Source: Hyphomicrobiales bacterium
Lineage (GTDB): Bacteria > Pseudomonadota > Alphaproteobacteria > Rhizobiales > Rhizobiaceae
Length of the DNA stretch: 64,000 bases
NCBI GenBank assembly: GCA_900472395.1
Contig: UCHV01000025.1
Location: 89,906-153,905 of the forward strand
Direction of reading: 5' to 3'
The notes below the pieces were generated by a model, which saw only the letters and a program-made list of their open reading frames with translations, did no database searches and was not told the DNA's origin. Each line of letters starts with the position of its first letter. Position 1 is the first letter of the stretch. Position numbers and translations under genes: made by a program. Of this stretch, positions 47,996-56,745 are shown piece after piece.

Positions 47996-48496
47996 ATGAC
48001 ACCGCAAGAGGATGCCGAAACCGCCAGGCTGGCTTTTCGCGATGCCATGTCCCGACTTGCGGCAGCCGTGCATGTCGTCACCACCGATGGCCCCGCCGGT
48101 CGTGCCGGGTTCACTGCCTCCGCCGTCACCAGCGTCACCGATACGCCGCCGACCCTGCTCGTCTGCCTCAACCGGGCAAGTTCGGTTGCTGGCCTGTTCG
48201 AAAAGAACGACGTTCTGTGTGTGAATACGCTGACCGCCCGACACGAGGATATTTCCCGTGCCTTTGGTGGCGCCACGCCGCAAGCGGAACGTTTTGCCGC
48301 CGGTGAATGGACCGTCGGCGATACCGGAGCGCCGGTTTTGAGGGATGCCCTCGTTTCCTTCGATTGCCGTATCGAAACCGCCGTTGCCAGCGGCACCCAT
48401 CACGTTCTCTTCTGCCAGGTGCTTGGCATGCAGACGAGCGCGGATGACGATGAAGCGCTCGTCTATTTCCGGCGCCGTTACCATCATATCGGCTGA
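47996..48496 (+). CDS. RutF/HpaC-like flavin reductase
   Basis: 166 residues, flavin-reductase-like split barrel: FRDAMSRLAAAVHVVTTDGP, GFTASAVTSVTDTPPTLLVC and FCQVLGMQTS. RutF supplies reduced FMN to the pyrimidine oxygenase RutA, while HpaC serves hydroxyphenylacetate oxygenase; neither partner is here. The first of these stretches closely resembles RutF. ATG 47996 with GGAG 5 bases upstream is chosen; ATG 47969 is an alternative. Confidence 0.85.
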   Translation: MTPQEDAETARLAFRDAMSRLAAAVHVVTTDGPAGRAGFTASAVTSVTDTPPTLLVCLNRASSVAGLFEKNDVLCVNTLTARHEDISRAFGGATPQAERFAAGEWTVGDTGAPVLRDALVSFDCRIETAVASGTHHVLFCQVLGMQTSADDDEALVYFRRRYHHIG

Positions 48497-48596
48497 AATT
48501 TTCGTGGCGAGATAGTCTTGCGGCTTGCCAGTTCTGCTGCAAGCCGCAAGACTGGGGGGCGTTCTCATGCTTCCGATAAACCCGCCGGGGAATTCC

Positions 48597-49571
48597 ATGA
48601 CCGATATCGCAATGATCAAGGCCGCCCGCGACCGGATCGGCAACCATGCGCGCCGTACGCCGCTCCTGTCTTCCCCGTTTCTGGACGAGATTGCCGGACG
48701 CCGTCTGTTCGTGAAGGCGGAGTGTCTGCAGCTTACCGGCTCATTCAAGTTCCGTGGCGCGTGGTCGGCCATATCCGCCTTGGATGAAGAGACGCGCGGG
48801 AAAGGCGTCATCGCCTTTTCCTCCGGCAATCACGCGCAGGGCGTGGCGCTTGCCGCGCGCATGCACGGCATCCCGGCCGTTATCATCATGCCTTCTGACG
48901 CGCCGAACCTGAAGATCGAAAACACCCGCGCCTATGGTGCCGAAGTGGTGCTTTACGACCGCCAGAACGAAGATCGTGACGCAATCGGGGAGCGGCTCTC
49001 CGCCGAGCGAAATCTGACATTGATACGTCCGTTCGACGAGCCGCATGTCGTAGCCGGCCAGGGCACGGTCGGGTTGGAACTCGCCGAACAGGCCGACGAG
49101 CATGGCATTGCCCGCGCCGAGGTTCTGGTGCCCTGCGGTGGCGGTGGGCTGACTGCCGGTATTGCCCTGGCGCTCGAGGCCGAAGCGCCCGGCCTTGTGG
49201 TTCGCCCATGCGAGCCTGACGGATTTGACGATACCGCCCGTTCGCTTGCCGCCGGCCGGATTGAGCGCAATGCGGCGATGGGCGGCTCGATCTGCGATGC
49301 CATTTTGACACCGTCGCCCGGCCACGTCACCTTTCCCATCACCTCTAGATTATGCGGCCCGGGTCTTGTTGTCAGCGATGACGAAGCTGCAAGAGCCATG
49401 GTCCTTGCGTTTACGCGCCTGAAGATTGTTGTCGAACCCGGTGCTGCGGTGGCGCTGGCTGCAGCGCTTTTCCGGCAGAAGGAAATAATGGGCGATGCAG
49501 TAATTGCGGTCGCTTCGGGAGGAAATGTCGACCCGGGATTCTTCTCCGAAACGTTGCGGCGGTATCGATAG
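48597..49571 (+). CDS. PLP-dependent threonine/serine dehydratase-like enzyme
   Basis: 324 residues, fold type II PLP enzyme. The PLP lysine is Lys51 in TGSFKFRGA, the Asn loop is SSGNHAQG, and the glycine-rich phosphate loop is PCGGGGLTAG. There is no C-terminal ACT domain, so this is the short, catabolic or racemase-like type (threonine dehydratase, serine racemase, hydroxyaspartate dehydratase). GGGGAA precedes ATG 48597. Monocistronic. Confidence 0.87.
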   Translation: MTDIAMIKAARDRIGNHARRTPLLSSPFLDEIAGRRLFVKAECLQLTGSFKFRGAWSAISALDEETRGKGVIAFSSGNHAQGVALAARMHGIPAVIIMPSDAPNLKIENTRAYGAEVVLYDRQNEDRDAIGERLSAERNLTLIRPFDEPHVVAGQGTVGLELAEQADEHGIARAEVLVPCGGGGLTAGIALALEAEAPGLVVRPCEPDGFDDTARSLAAGRIERNAAMGGSICDAILTPSPGHVTFPITSRLCGPGLVVSDDEAARAMVLAFTRLKIVVEPGAAVALAAALFRQKEIMGDAVIAVASGGNVDPGFFSETLRRYR

Positions 49572-49835
49572 TTTTCCACGGCTTAACAGCCGCCGAAGAC
49601 GCTTTTGCTCGGCCTGCAAGCATTTGCTCGGATATTCTTGTTGCGCAAGTAAAAATGCTGCGCCGCACAATATATTTGCGCCAAAAACGCAATTTTCCCC
49701 ATGCAATCATTAGGGGAAATTTAGTCAATATTGAACATTCATTTTGCAATGCGAGATCGCATCGGTCGCGTGGGGGATATCGGGCTGGCGTCGACGGGGT
49801 TCATCTCCCGCGCCGGTACCTGTGGGGGCATTGCA

Positions 49836-52070
49836 ATGAAATTTTCGGTTCGAAATATACTGGTCACCGTGTTTGCGGTTCTCAGTCTCACGGTCATGGG
49901 CTTGATGGCGCAGCAGCTGTTGCGACAAATTGAAACCCAGCGTACCTCCAGCCAGTTGGCAGGATTGGCTTCGCTCGACAAGTCGCTGTTCGATGCGCTT
50001 CTCGGTATGCGCGGTGAGCGCGGCGCGATCAACTCCGCCGTCAAGCTGGAACCGGCCGATATGGCCTCCACCCGCAAGAATATCGATGACGGTCGTCACG
50101 ATCTCGATGCCGCCTTCAAGGATGCAAAGGCTGTCATCGAGACCGTTGAGCCGGCATCCTTGAAAACAAGTCTCGGCCCTGTCCTTGAAAATTATGCCAA
50201 GTGGCTGGACCTGCGTCCGAAAATCGACGCAGCGCTTGCGCTGTCCGTAAAGGATCGCGATGCGGCGACCGCGAAAAGCGCGCTCGCTCTTGCCGACCAG
50301 ATGCTTGTCGATCTGGAAAAGGCATCCTATCAGGTCGAAGCCGTCATCAATGCCCGTGGTCCGGCGATGATCATGTTCACGCAGCTGCGTTCGCTTGCCT
50401 GGACCTCGCGGACGCAACTCGGCACAGCCAATTCCTCGATTGTCGGGGCAATCATTTCCAAGCAGCCGCTTTCGGCTGAAAAGCTGGCCGAAGTCGCCGT
50501 TCAGGATGCGCGTGTTTTCCTGGCATGGGACGTGATCTCGCAGATCGTTGCCAGCGATACCACTCCGGGGGCGATCCGTGATCTGCACAAGGTCGCCCAG
50601 AATACCTATTTCTCCGGCGCCTATGCCGAGCAGAAAGCCGCTGCCATCAAGCAGTTCCAGGCAGGTCAGCCTTTTGCCATGAATGTCGATGATTGGCGTA
50701 AACCGGCAGGCCCGGCACAGGCATCGCTTGCCGATATCGCTTCTGCGTCGCTGAAGGAAATGACCGCGATCACGGCTGCCAATAACGCCGCCTCGCTTCA
50801 GTCGATCATCGTTTACGGTGTCGCCACACTTCTGGCGCTGGCGCTTTCGATCGTCGGTTTTTCCACCATCATCTTCCGTATCGCCAACCCCATCACCGCA
50901 CTGACTGCCGCCATGCGCAAGCTTGCCGCCGGCGACCTGTCGGTCGCCATTGCCGGCGCCGCCCGCAAGGACGAGATCGGTGACATGGCGCGCGCCGTCG
51001 AGGTGTTCCGCGAGGCATCGCTTCACAACCGCGAACTCGAGGCGGAAGCCGTCCGTTCGCGTGAGGCCGCCGAAGTCGAGCGTATCGCCTTCCAGAAACG
51101 CGCCGAAAGCGAGGCGGAAGCCCGCCTTACGCAGGCGACCTCCGGCCTTGCGACCGGCCTGCGTCGTCTCGCTTCCGGCGATCTTCTTTGCGAGATCGAA
51201 GAGGTGTTCTCTGAGCGCTTCGAGGCTCTGCGCCACGATTTCAACAGTTCCGTGCGCCAGTTGCGAGATGCGCTGGAAGGTGTCGCCAAGTCGGCGCTGA
51301 CGGTTCGCAGCGGCAGCGGTGAAATTTCCACTGCCTCCGACCAGCTTGCCAAGCGTACCGAACAGCAGGCGGCCTCGCTGGAAGAAACGGCGGCAGCTCT
51401 GGAAGAAGTCACCACCAACGTTAAGCAGACATCCGACCGTGCCGCCGAAGCGCGCGAAATGGTCCGCCATGCCAGCACACGCGCCGGCACTTCCAGCGCC
51501 GTGGTCGCCAATGCCATCGATGCCATGGGCAGGATCGAGACGGCGTCTTCCCAGATCGGGCAGATCATCGGGGTCATCAACGATATCGCTTTCCAGACCA
51601 ACCTTCTGGCGCTGAACGCCGGTGTGGAAGCCGCCCGCGCGGGCGAAGCAGGCAAGGGGTTTGCGGTGGTCGCGCTGGAAGTGCGCGAACTTGCACAGCG
51701 CTCCGCCAATGCTGCCAAGGAAATCAGGACGCTGATCGGCAATTCGGAAGCCGCAGTCACGCAAGGCGTGACGCTGGTCAACGATACCGGTAACGGATTG
51801 AAGGAGATCGCCGATCTCGTCTCCGCCATTAACCAGCACATGGATGCGATTGCAGTGGGCGCGCGCGAACAGGCATCCGGCCTCACCGAGATCAACACCT
51901 CGGTAAACCACATGGATCAGGTCACGCAGCAGAATGCGGCGATGGTGGAGGAAATGAACGCCGCCGGTGCCGGTCTTGCGGATGAAAGCGCCCGTCTGTC
52001 GGAACTTCTGTCACGCTTCGAGATGCGACAGGCACAGACACCCGGTCACTACAGAAGCCGCGCCGCCTGA
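49836..52070 (+). CDS. membrane methyl-accepting chemotaxis protein
   Basis: 744 residues. One membrane helix near 7-27, a ~295-residue helical periplasmic sensor domain, a second helix near 323-350, a HAMP domain (ANPITALTAAMRKLAAGDLS) and the signalling domain with FQTNLLALNAGVEAARAGE. Unlike the soluble receptor at 27105, it has no W-x-x-F tail. GGGGG 8 bases before ATG 49836 fixes the start; an upstream in-frame codon is unlikely. Ligand unknown. Confidence 0.93.
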   Translation: MKFSVRNILVTVFAVLSLTVMGLMAQQLLRQIETQRTSSQLAGLASLDKSLFDALLGMRGERGAINSAVKLEPADMASTRKNIDDGRHDLDAAFKDAKAVIETVEPASLKTSLGPVLENYAKWLDLRPKIDAALALSVKDRDAATAKSALALADQMLVDLEKASYQVEAVINARGPAMIMFTQLRSLAWTSRTQLGTANSSIVGAIISKQPLSAEKLAEVAVQDARVFLAWDVISQIVASDTTPGAIRDLHKVAQNTYFSGAYAEQKAAAIKQFQAGQPFAMNVDDWRKPAGPAQASLADIASASLKEMTAITAANNAASLQSIIVYGVATLLALALSIVGFSTIIFRIANPITALTAAMRKLAAGDLSVAIAGAARKDEIGDMARAVEVFREASLHNRELEAEAVRSREAAEVERIAFQKRAESEAEARLTQATSGLATGLRRLASGDLLCEIEEVFSERFEALRHDFNSSVRQLRDALEGVAKSALTVRSGSGEISTASDQLAKRTEQQAASLEETAAALEEVTTNVKQTSDRAAEAREMVRHASTRAGTSSAVVANAIDAMGRIETASSQIGQIIGVINDIAFQTNLLALNAGVEAARAGEAGKGFAVVALEVRELAQRSANAAKEIRTLIGNSEAAVTQGVTLVNDTGNGLKEIADLVSAINQHMDAIAVGAREQASGLTEINTSVNHMDQVTQQNAAMVEEMNAAGAGLADESARLSELLSRFEMRQAQTPGHYRSRAA

Positions 52071-52100
52071 TCTGCTCCGATCTCGTGAGAAAATACCGCA

Positions 52101-52135
52101 CCCCGGACGGCAACGTCCGGGGTTTTGCTTTTTCC
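52101..52135 (+). terminator. rho-independent terminator of the chemoreceptor gene
   Basis: CCCCGGAC (52101-52108) and GTCCGGGG (52115-52122) pair over GGCAAC and are followed by TTTTGCTTTTT. Confidence 0.9.
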
Positions 52136-52208
52136 GTGTTGAAAAATCTGGAACATCTGCGCCATGCGTCGATTAGGGCCTTAGTAAAGCAAAAGAAGGA
52201 GGCCCCTC

Positions 52209-52388
52209 ATGGGTAGCAGACTTCCCCCAACACCGAACGAAAACCTCAGTCACAAGGGAGCGGGCGAACATACCCATTCCGATCTGAGGCATGTCGAGGC
52301 CAAGACTGTTGGTGATCCCGCAAAGCAGGGTCAACAGGGTAACACCAAGGTGAACACCACCCACCAGGGCTACCAGCAGGACCGATAA
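52209..52388 (+). CDS. 59-residue hydrophilic protein
   Basis: Starts MGSRLPPTPNENLSHKGAGE and ends GYQQDR; rich in His, Gln, Asn and Gly, no hydrophobic core, likely disordered. A very strong AAGGAGG lies 7 bases upstream. It is followed 23 bp later by a second small hydrophilic protein. Proteins of this type are often stress-induced in Rhizobiales; a GGAAC element at 52150-52154 is a weak hint of an EcfG-type promoter. Function unknown. Confidence 0.7.
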   Translation: MGSRLPPTPNENLSHKGAGEHTHSDLRHVEAKTVGDPAKQGQQGNTKVNTTHQGYQQDR

Positions 52389-52411
52389 CACCATTTCGAG
52401 AGGAGGTCGCG

Positions 52412-52624
52412 ATGAGTACATCGACCAAAACTCCAGCCAGTATCCGTCAGGGTGGCCCTGGTTCTTCCAAGCAGAACGCCAAGGCGCCACTTGAAATCAA
52501 CAAGCCGCCGGCGGACGGCGAGGTTCGCACCAAGAGCAAGGTTTCCGGCGGCGGCGGTGAGCGCGACAGCCACCATACCCGAGATCCGGCCCGCAAGGGC
52601 GGAAGCTCGCACGCCTCGCATTGA
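52412..52624 (+). CDS. 70-residue disordered hydrophilic protein
   Basis: Starts MSTSTKTPASIRQGGPGSSK and ends HASH; Gly, Ser, Lys and His rich, with no predicted fold. GAGGAGG precedes the ATG. It forms a two-gene unit with the 59-residue protein upstream and is closed by a clear terminator. A much longer frame overlaps it on the same strand but has no ribosome site and breaks into the convergent gene. Confidence 0.68.
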   Translation: MSTSTKTPASIRQGGPGSSKQNAKAPLEINKPPADGEVRTKSKVSGGGGERDSHHTRDPARKGGSSHASH

Positions 52625-52640
52625 TCATGCGAATGGAAAA

Positions 52641-52675
52641 AAAGCCCCGCATCGAACAATCCGATGCGGGGCTTT
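52641..52675. terminator. bidirectional terminator
   Basis: AAAGCCCCGCATCG (52641-52654) pairs perfectly with CGATGCGGGGCTTT (52662-52675). It separates the small-protein pair from the convergent efflux operon and has A/T tails on both sides. Confidence 0.9.
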
Positions 52676-52691
52676 CATTTGCGGCGGTGGA

Positions 52692-53759
52692 TCAGTTTGT
52701 TCCGGCGCTTGCGATATCGGTGCCACTCTGCGCAACATCGACGCTGGCAACAACCGACATGCCGGGAACCAGCTTTTCGGAAAGCGATTGACCGCTATCG
52801 ATGGCCACCCGCACCGGCACGCGCTGCGCTACCTTGGTGAAGTTGCCGGTGGCGTTATCTGCCTTGATGATGGTGAATTCCGAGCCCGTCGCCGGTGCAA
52901 ACCGTTCAATGCGGCCGGTAAACGTCTTGTGGCCCAGCGCGTCGACCGTGAACGTCACCTTCTGGCCGACGGTCATTCCGGCAAGCTGCGTTTCCTTGAA
53001 GTTGGCGACGACCCAGGTGTGGTCGGGCACGACCGAAGTCAGCTGTGTGCCGGCCGAAACATATTGGCCGAGACGACCGGAGACTTCGCCAAGCGTGCCA
53101 TCCTGCGGGGCCGTGATGCGGGTGTTCTGCAGGTCGATATCTGCCAATTGCACCGCTGCCTTGGCACCTTCCACGGTCGCTTCCAGCGAACGGCGGCTGA
53201 CGATGACAGTGTTGAGATCCTGCTCCGCCACCTGTTCGGCCGCCTGCGCCTGATGGATGGCGGCGACCGCCTGATTATAGGTGGCGCGGTTCTTTTCCGC
53301 CTCGCTCTGGCTGGCGATGTTCTTTTCCAGTAGCGCCTCGGTGCGTTCGTTGGTCATGCGGGCCGCATCGAGCACGGCCTTGGCGCTTTCGACCGCCGCC
53401 TTTGCGGAAACGATCTTGGCCTCGGCAGTCTTCTGGCTTTGCTGAGAATTGTCGAGTGCGGCTTCCGCCTGCGCTTCCGTGGCCTTGGCCTGTTCCAGCT
53501 TCTGGGTGAAGATACGGTTGTCGATGCGGGCGATCAGGTCGCCGGCCTTGACCTTCTGGTAATCCTGAACCGGCACTTCGACGAGGTAACCGGCCAGTTG
53601 CGGGCTGAGCAGCGTCACCTGGCCACGCACATAGGCATCGTTGGTGGTTTCCACCGAGTTGTGGAAGGGCGGCAGCTGCCAGGTATAAAGGATCACCAGA
53701 ATACCGGCGGCACCGATGAGAAGAGCCACATAGGTGGCGAGCGAGCGGAGGGCGTTCAT
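52692..53759 (-). CDS. HlyD/EmrA-family membrane fusion protein
   Basis: 355 residues. One N-terminal membrane helix, a lipoyl-like half (VETTNDAYVRGQVTLLSPQLAGYL is typical of EmrA), a long alpha-helical hairpin rich in Ala/Glu/Lys (~90-210), and a beta-barrel domain (NTRITAPQDGTLGEVSGRLGQYV). It bridges the MFS pump to an outer-membrane channel. Last gene of the marR-emrB-emrA type operon. No TolC gene is here. Confidence 0.9.
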   Translation of the reverse strand: MNALRSLATYVALLIGAAGILVILYTWQLPPFHNSVETTNDAYVRGQVTLLSPQLAGYLVEVPVQDYQKVKAGDLIARIDNRIFTQKLEQAKATEAQAEAALDNSQQSQKTAEAKIVSAKAAVESAKAVLDAARMTNERTEALLEKNIASQSEAEKNRATYNQAVAAIHQAQAAEQVAEQDLNTVIVSRRSLEATVEGAKAAVQLADIDLQNTRITAPQDGTLGEVSGRLGQYVSAGTQLTSVVPDHTWVVANFKETQLAGMTVGQKVTFTVDALGHKTFTGRIERFAPATGSEFTIIKADNATGNFTKVAQRVPVRVAIDSGQSLSEKLVPGMSVVASVDVAQSGTDIASAGTN

Positions 53760-53793
53760 TGTCTTGGTCTTCTTGGTTCGTTGTCTTTTTAAA

Positions 53794-55539
53794 TCAGGAA
53801 TTCACGGCGACGGGCGTTTCGGCCTCATGTCGCCTGAGAAGGATCGAGCGGTGCCGCCACGCCATGTGCAGGCAAAGGCAGGCAAGGGCCGCAAGAGACA
53901 TCAAAGATGTCAGCAGGAATGCGTCGTTATAAGCGAGCACATAGGCCTGCTGCTGGATCAGCTTCTGCAGCTGGCTGGCGCCTTGTATGCTGCGCAGCGA
54001 GCCATCCTGCGTCACCTTCGCAAATGCCGCGCCATATTGCTGCAATCGCGCCGTCAGCATCGGATCGGTAGGGTTCAGTCGCGAGATGATGCGGAACGAA
54101 TGGAACTGTTCGCGCCAGGTCACGAAGGAACCGAACAGTGCGCTGCCGAGATAACCGCCGACCTTCTGGGTGGCGAGAAAAACCGCCAGAAAGCTGAGGA
54201 TGTAGACCAGCCCGCGCTGAAGAGCCGCCCCAAACCCCACGGCCATCGCCGGCGGCAGGAAAAGCCCCATGGCAAAGCTCACGAGAAACTGGCTGAAATA
54301 CATCTGTTCGGGACGGGTCAGCACGGTTGCCTGGCTATCCATATAGCTGCCGATGGCCAATAGCAGCAGCGAGATTGCATGGATGATTTCCTCCCGGCCC
54401 GGCCGCGAAAGCCAGGCGCAAAAGGCGCCGGCACCGAGCGAGCCGACAAGGATCACCCAATAAAGCCCCTGCAGCTGGTCGTTCAGAAGGCCCATCTGGC
54501 GGAACATGTTGATCGCGCCGCTCGATTGTTCCGACAACAGGATACGGAACAGAAGCAGGATGCCGGCGAAATGAATGATTTCGCGCGAGGTGATCCAACG
54601 GATGTCGATCAGATGGTTGCGACGGTTGAGTTCGATGACGACACAGATCACGCCGGAAGCGATACCCACCACCATCATCCAGCCCAGCCACGGTGCTTCC
54701 GTCCACCAATAAAGGCGACCGAGCGTCAGCGCAGCTGCAAAACATCCCATGCAGACGGCAAGGAAGGTAAAGCTGACGTAGTCCATCCACTGAACCACCT
54801 TCATGCGCGGCGCTGAAGTGAGGGGCAGAAGATAGATGAAGGCAAGCGAAACCAGCGACAGGCCGAGTTCCAGCATGTTGAGGGAGGACCAGTCGCCGAG
54901 ATCGAAAAGGCTGGGGGAGAGCAGGCCGGCGACGGGCGTCGGCAACGCGATCGCGGTCAGCGCCAGGGCCTGACCGATGCTCAGCTTCTTCTGCGGCGGA
55001 AATACCTCGATCATGTAGAGAAAGGCGAGAGACGACAGCGGTGCGGCGGCAGCCCCCGCAAAGAAACGCAGGATCATCGCCGAGGTGAAATCATTTGCCC
55101 AAAGATGGGCAATCGACACCAGCACATAGATGACGATGGCAATTTCAGCGAAATTGCGAATGCCGTATTGAGCGCGGATCTTGAACAGGAACATGCCGAG
55201 GCTGGCATTGGGAAACACGTAAGCTGCCATCAACCACGCGGCCTCGTTGGTGGTGACACCAAGGGGGCCTGCCACCTGTTGCAGGTTGACGGTCAGAAAT
55301 GAAAGGCCAAGCCCCTGTGTCAGCGCCAGTATGGCGGAGGCCAGCATGTAGCCGAGCGCGATCAGCTTTGGTTTCGGTATGAACGGCGGCGGTGCGGCCG
55401 GTGCGGGAGCGGGTGCCTGTTCGGCTGCCGGCTCACCCTGCACGGTTTCATCCCTTGCTGCGCCGGCCTGCGCCGTGGCAGGCACGTTCTCTTCGGCCGC
55501 GTCGTCATTCACGCGGGCAACGGTTTCACGCTGGGACAT
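53794..55539 (-). CDS. EmrB/QacA-type (DHA2) MFS efflux pump
   Basis: 581 residues with about 14 membrane helices and a ~50-residue Ala/Pro-rich cytoplasmic N-terminus. FLTVNLQQVAGPLGVTTNEAAWLMAAYVFPNA is the region of the DHA2 motif. Uses the proton gradient to expel drugs or other toxic compounds. GGAGG lies 6 bases before ATG 55539, which overlaps the marR stop by 14 bp; an earlier in-frame codon would lie inside marR. Substrate unknown. Confidence 0.9.
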   Translation of the reverse strand: MSQRETVARVNDDAAEENVPATAQAGAARDETVQGEPAAEQAPAPAPAAPPPFIPKPKLIALGYMLASAILALTQGLGLSFLTVNLQQVAGPLGVTTNEAAWLMAAYVFPNASLGMFLFKIRAQYGIRNFAEIAIVIYVLVSIAHLWANDFTSAMILRFFAGAAAAPLSSLAFLYMIEVFPPQKKLSIGQALALTAIALPTPVAGLLSPSLFDLGDWSSLNMLELGLSLVSLAFIYLLPLTSAPRMKVVQWMDYVSFTFLAVCMGCFAAALTLGRLYWWTEAPWLGWMMVVGIASGVICVVIELNRRNHLIDIRWITSREIIHFAGILLLFRILLSEQSSGAINMFRQMGLLNDQLQGLYWVILVGSLGAGAFCAWLSRPGREEIIHAISLLLLAIGSYMDSQATVLTRPEQMYFSQFLVSFAMGLFLPPAMAVGFGAALQRGLVYILSFLAVFLATQKVGGYLGSALFGSFVTWREQFHSFRIISRLNPTDPMLTARLQQYGAAFAKVTQDGSLRSIQGASQLQKLIQQQAYVLAYNDAFLLTSLMSLAALACLCLHMAWRHRSILLRRHEAETPVAVNS

Positions 55540-55981
55540 CGGTCGCCTCCAGTTCGGCAACGCGGCCGGTGACTGTCTGCAGCAATTGTGTCAGTCCACG
55601 CAGGTCGTCCATGTCGATCCCGGCAAAAACTTCGTGGCGCATCTGGTCAGCAATAGAGCGTACCATGGTGGCCTGCTCTTCTCCATGCGGTGTCAGCGCA
55701 ATCAGCTTTACACGGCGATCGACCGGCGAGGGGCGTCGTTCGATCAGCCCGTGTTCTTCCATCCGGTCCAGAAGGCGCACCATGGTGGGTTGCTCAAGTT
55801 CCAGCTCGCATGCCAGTTCCGTCTGCGCAATGCCCGGCCTTTCGGCCAGCCGCCACAGGGCGCGGGCACGCGGATAGGTCAAGCCATGCGCAGTCACGCG
55901 CTGGTTGAAGGCGGTTCGGATTTTGCGGCTGGCTTTTGTCAGCTCTTCCAGAAATTGGGATTGCAGTTCGGAGCGTTTCAT
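55526..55981 (-). CDS. MarR-family regulator of the efflux operon
   Basis: 151 residues. Winged-helix region with LAERPGIAQTELACELELEQPTM, then LLDRMEEHGLIERRPSPVDRR, the typical MarR wing. First gene of the operon, overlapping the pump gene. Two palindromes lie just upstream and probably act as operators for autorepression, relieved by pump substrates as in EmrR/MarR systems. Confidence 0.9.
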   Translation of the reverse strand: MKRSELQSQFLEELTKASRKIRTAFNQRVTAHGLTYPRARALWRLAERPGIAQTELACELELEQPTMVRLLDRMEEHGLIERRPSPVDRRVKLIALTPHGEEQATMVRSIADQMRHEVFAGIDMDDLRGLTQLLQTVTGRVAELEATDVPA

Positions 55982-55995
55982 CTGATGGACTGATA

Positions 55996-56009
55996 ATTAG
56001 CGTGCTAAT
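55996..56009 (-). promoter_or_regulatory. MarR operator candidate 1
   Basis: ATTAGC-GT-GCTAAT, a perfect 14-bp palindrome 15 bp upstream of the marR start codon. MarR sites are often AT-flanked palindromes of this size. Confidence 0.6.
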
Positions 56010-56022
56010 GATGTGTGCAAAA

Positions 56023-56040
56023 TAGTTAGCATGCAAACTA
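56023..56040 (-). promoter_or_regulatory. MarR operator candidate 2
   Basis: TAGTTAGCATGCAAACTA, an 18-bp near-perfect palindrome with one mismatched pair and the same TTAGC core as candidate 1. It lies between marR and the divergent HD-hydrolase gene and could affect both. Confidence 0.6.
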
Positions 56041-56128
56041 TTGCATTGCAAGTAATTGACGTCTGTCATTCTGTTCTGTCTGATATGCACTGTCGGCAAA
56101 GCTTGAGCTTTGAAGCAGGAGGAAGACG

Positions 56129-56572
56129 ATGGTTCTATCGCCTGAATGCGCACTCAAACGTGCTCGCGAAATTGCCCAGGAGGCCCATCTGGGCCAATCC
56201 AGCAAGACGGGAGGCCCCTTTATCGATCACGTTCGTCGCGTTGCCGAGCGGGTGGGTGGCCAAGACGAGACCATCGTCGGCTGGCTGCACGACGTTGTGG
56301 AAAAAGGGCCGGGCTGGACATTGGCGCGGCTGCGCGACGAAGGTTTTCCGGAGCATGTCGTCGAAGCCGTCGATGCGATGAGCAAGCGCGAAGGCGAGGA
56401 GTATTTCGCCTTTGTTCGCCGCTCGATCAGCAATCCGCTCGCCTTTCCCGTCAAACATGCCGATCTCAGCGACAACCTTATGCAGATGCAACGGATTGGC
56501 GGCGACGCCGGAAAATTTGTCGAGGGACTGCGGATTCTGGCGCAAGCCGCAGCTTCCGCAGATGACGTCTGA
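56129..56572 (+). CDS. small HD-domain hydrolase (SpoT/MESH1-like)
   Basis: 147 residues, one HD domain. His in PFIDHVRRVAERV, the HD pair in IVGWLHDVVEKG, and a distal Asp in FPVKHADLSDN are in the order seen in RelA/SpoT-type (p)ppGpp hydrolases and MESH1. No synthetase or TGS/ACT part. AGGAGG precedes the ATG. It may hydrolyse an alarmone or another nucleotide. It is divergent from the efflux operon. Confidence 0.78.
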   Translation: MVLSPECALKRAREIAQEAHLGQSSKTGGPFIDHVRRVAERVGGQDETIVGWLHDVVEKGPGWTLARLRDEGFPEHVVEAVDAMSKREGEEYFAFVRRSISNPLAFPVKHADLSDNLMQMQRIGGDAGKFVEGLRILAQAAASADDV

Positions 56573-56745
56573 GCCGGCGATCCTGCGTCTCCGTTCCGCA
56601 TGTCGCGACCGTTGCAAACAATGAATATGCAGCTAATGGCTTTACGACACCTTTCATAGATGTAAAAAGTTGTCGGGCGTGCATGAATTACCCGAGGATT
56701 TTCGACTGACTCAGCATCCGCTTTTTTCGGGATAGCAGAAGCCAC

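Noticed and set aside
52452..53333. 293-codon plus-strand frame over the small protein and emrA-type gene
   Set aside because: No ribosome site, crosses a strong terminator and lies antisense to the fusion protein.
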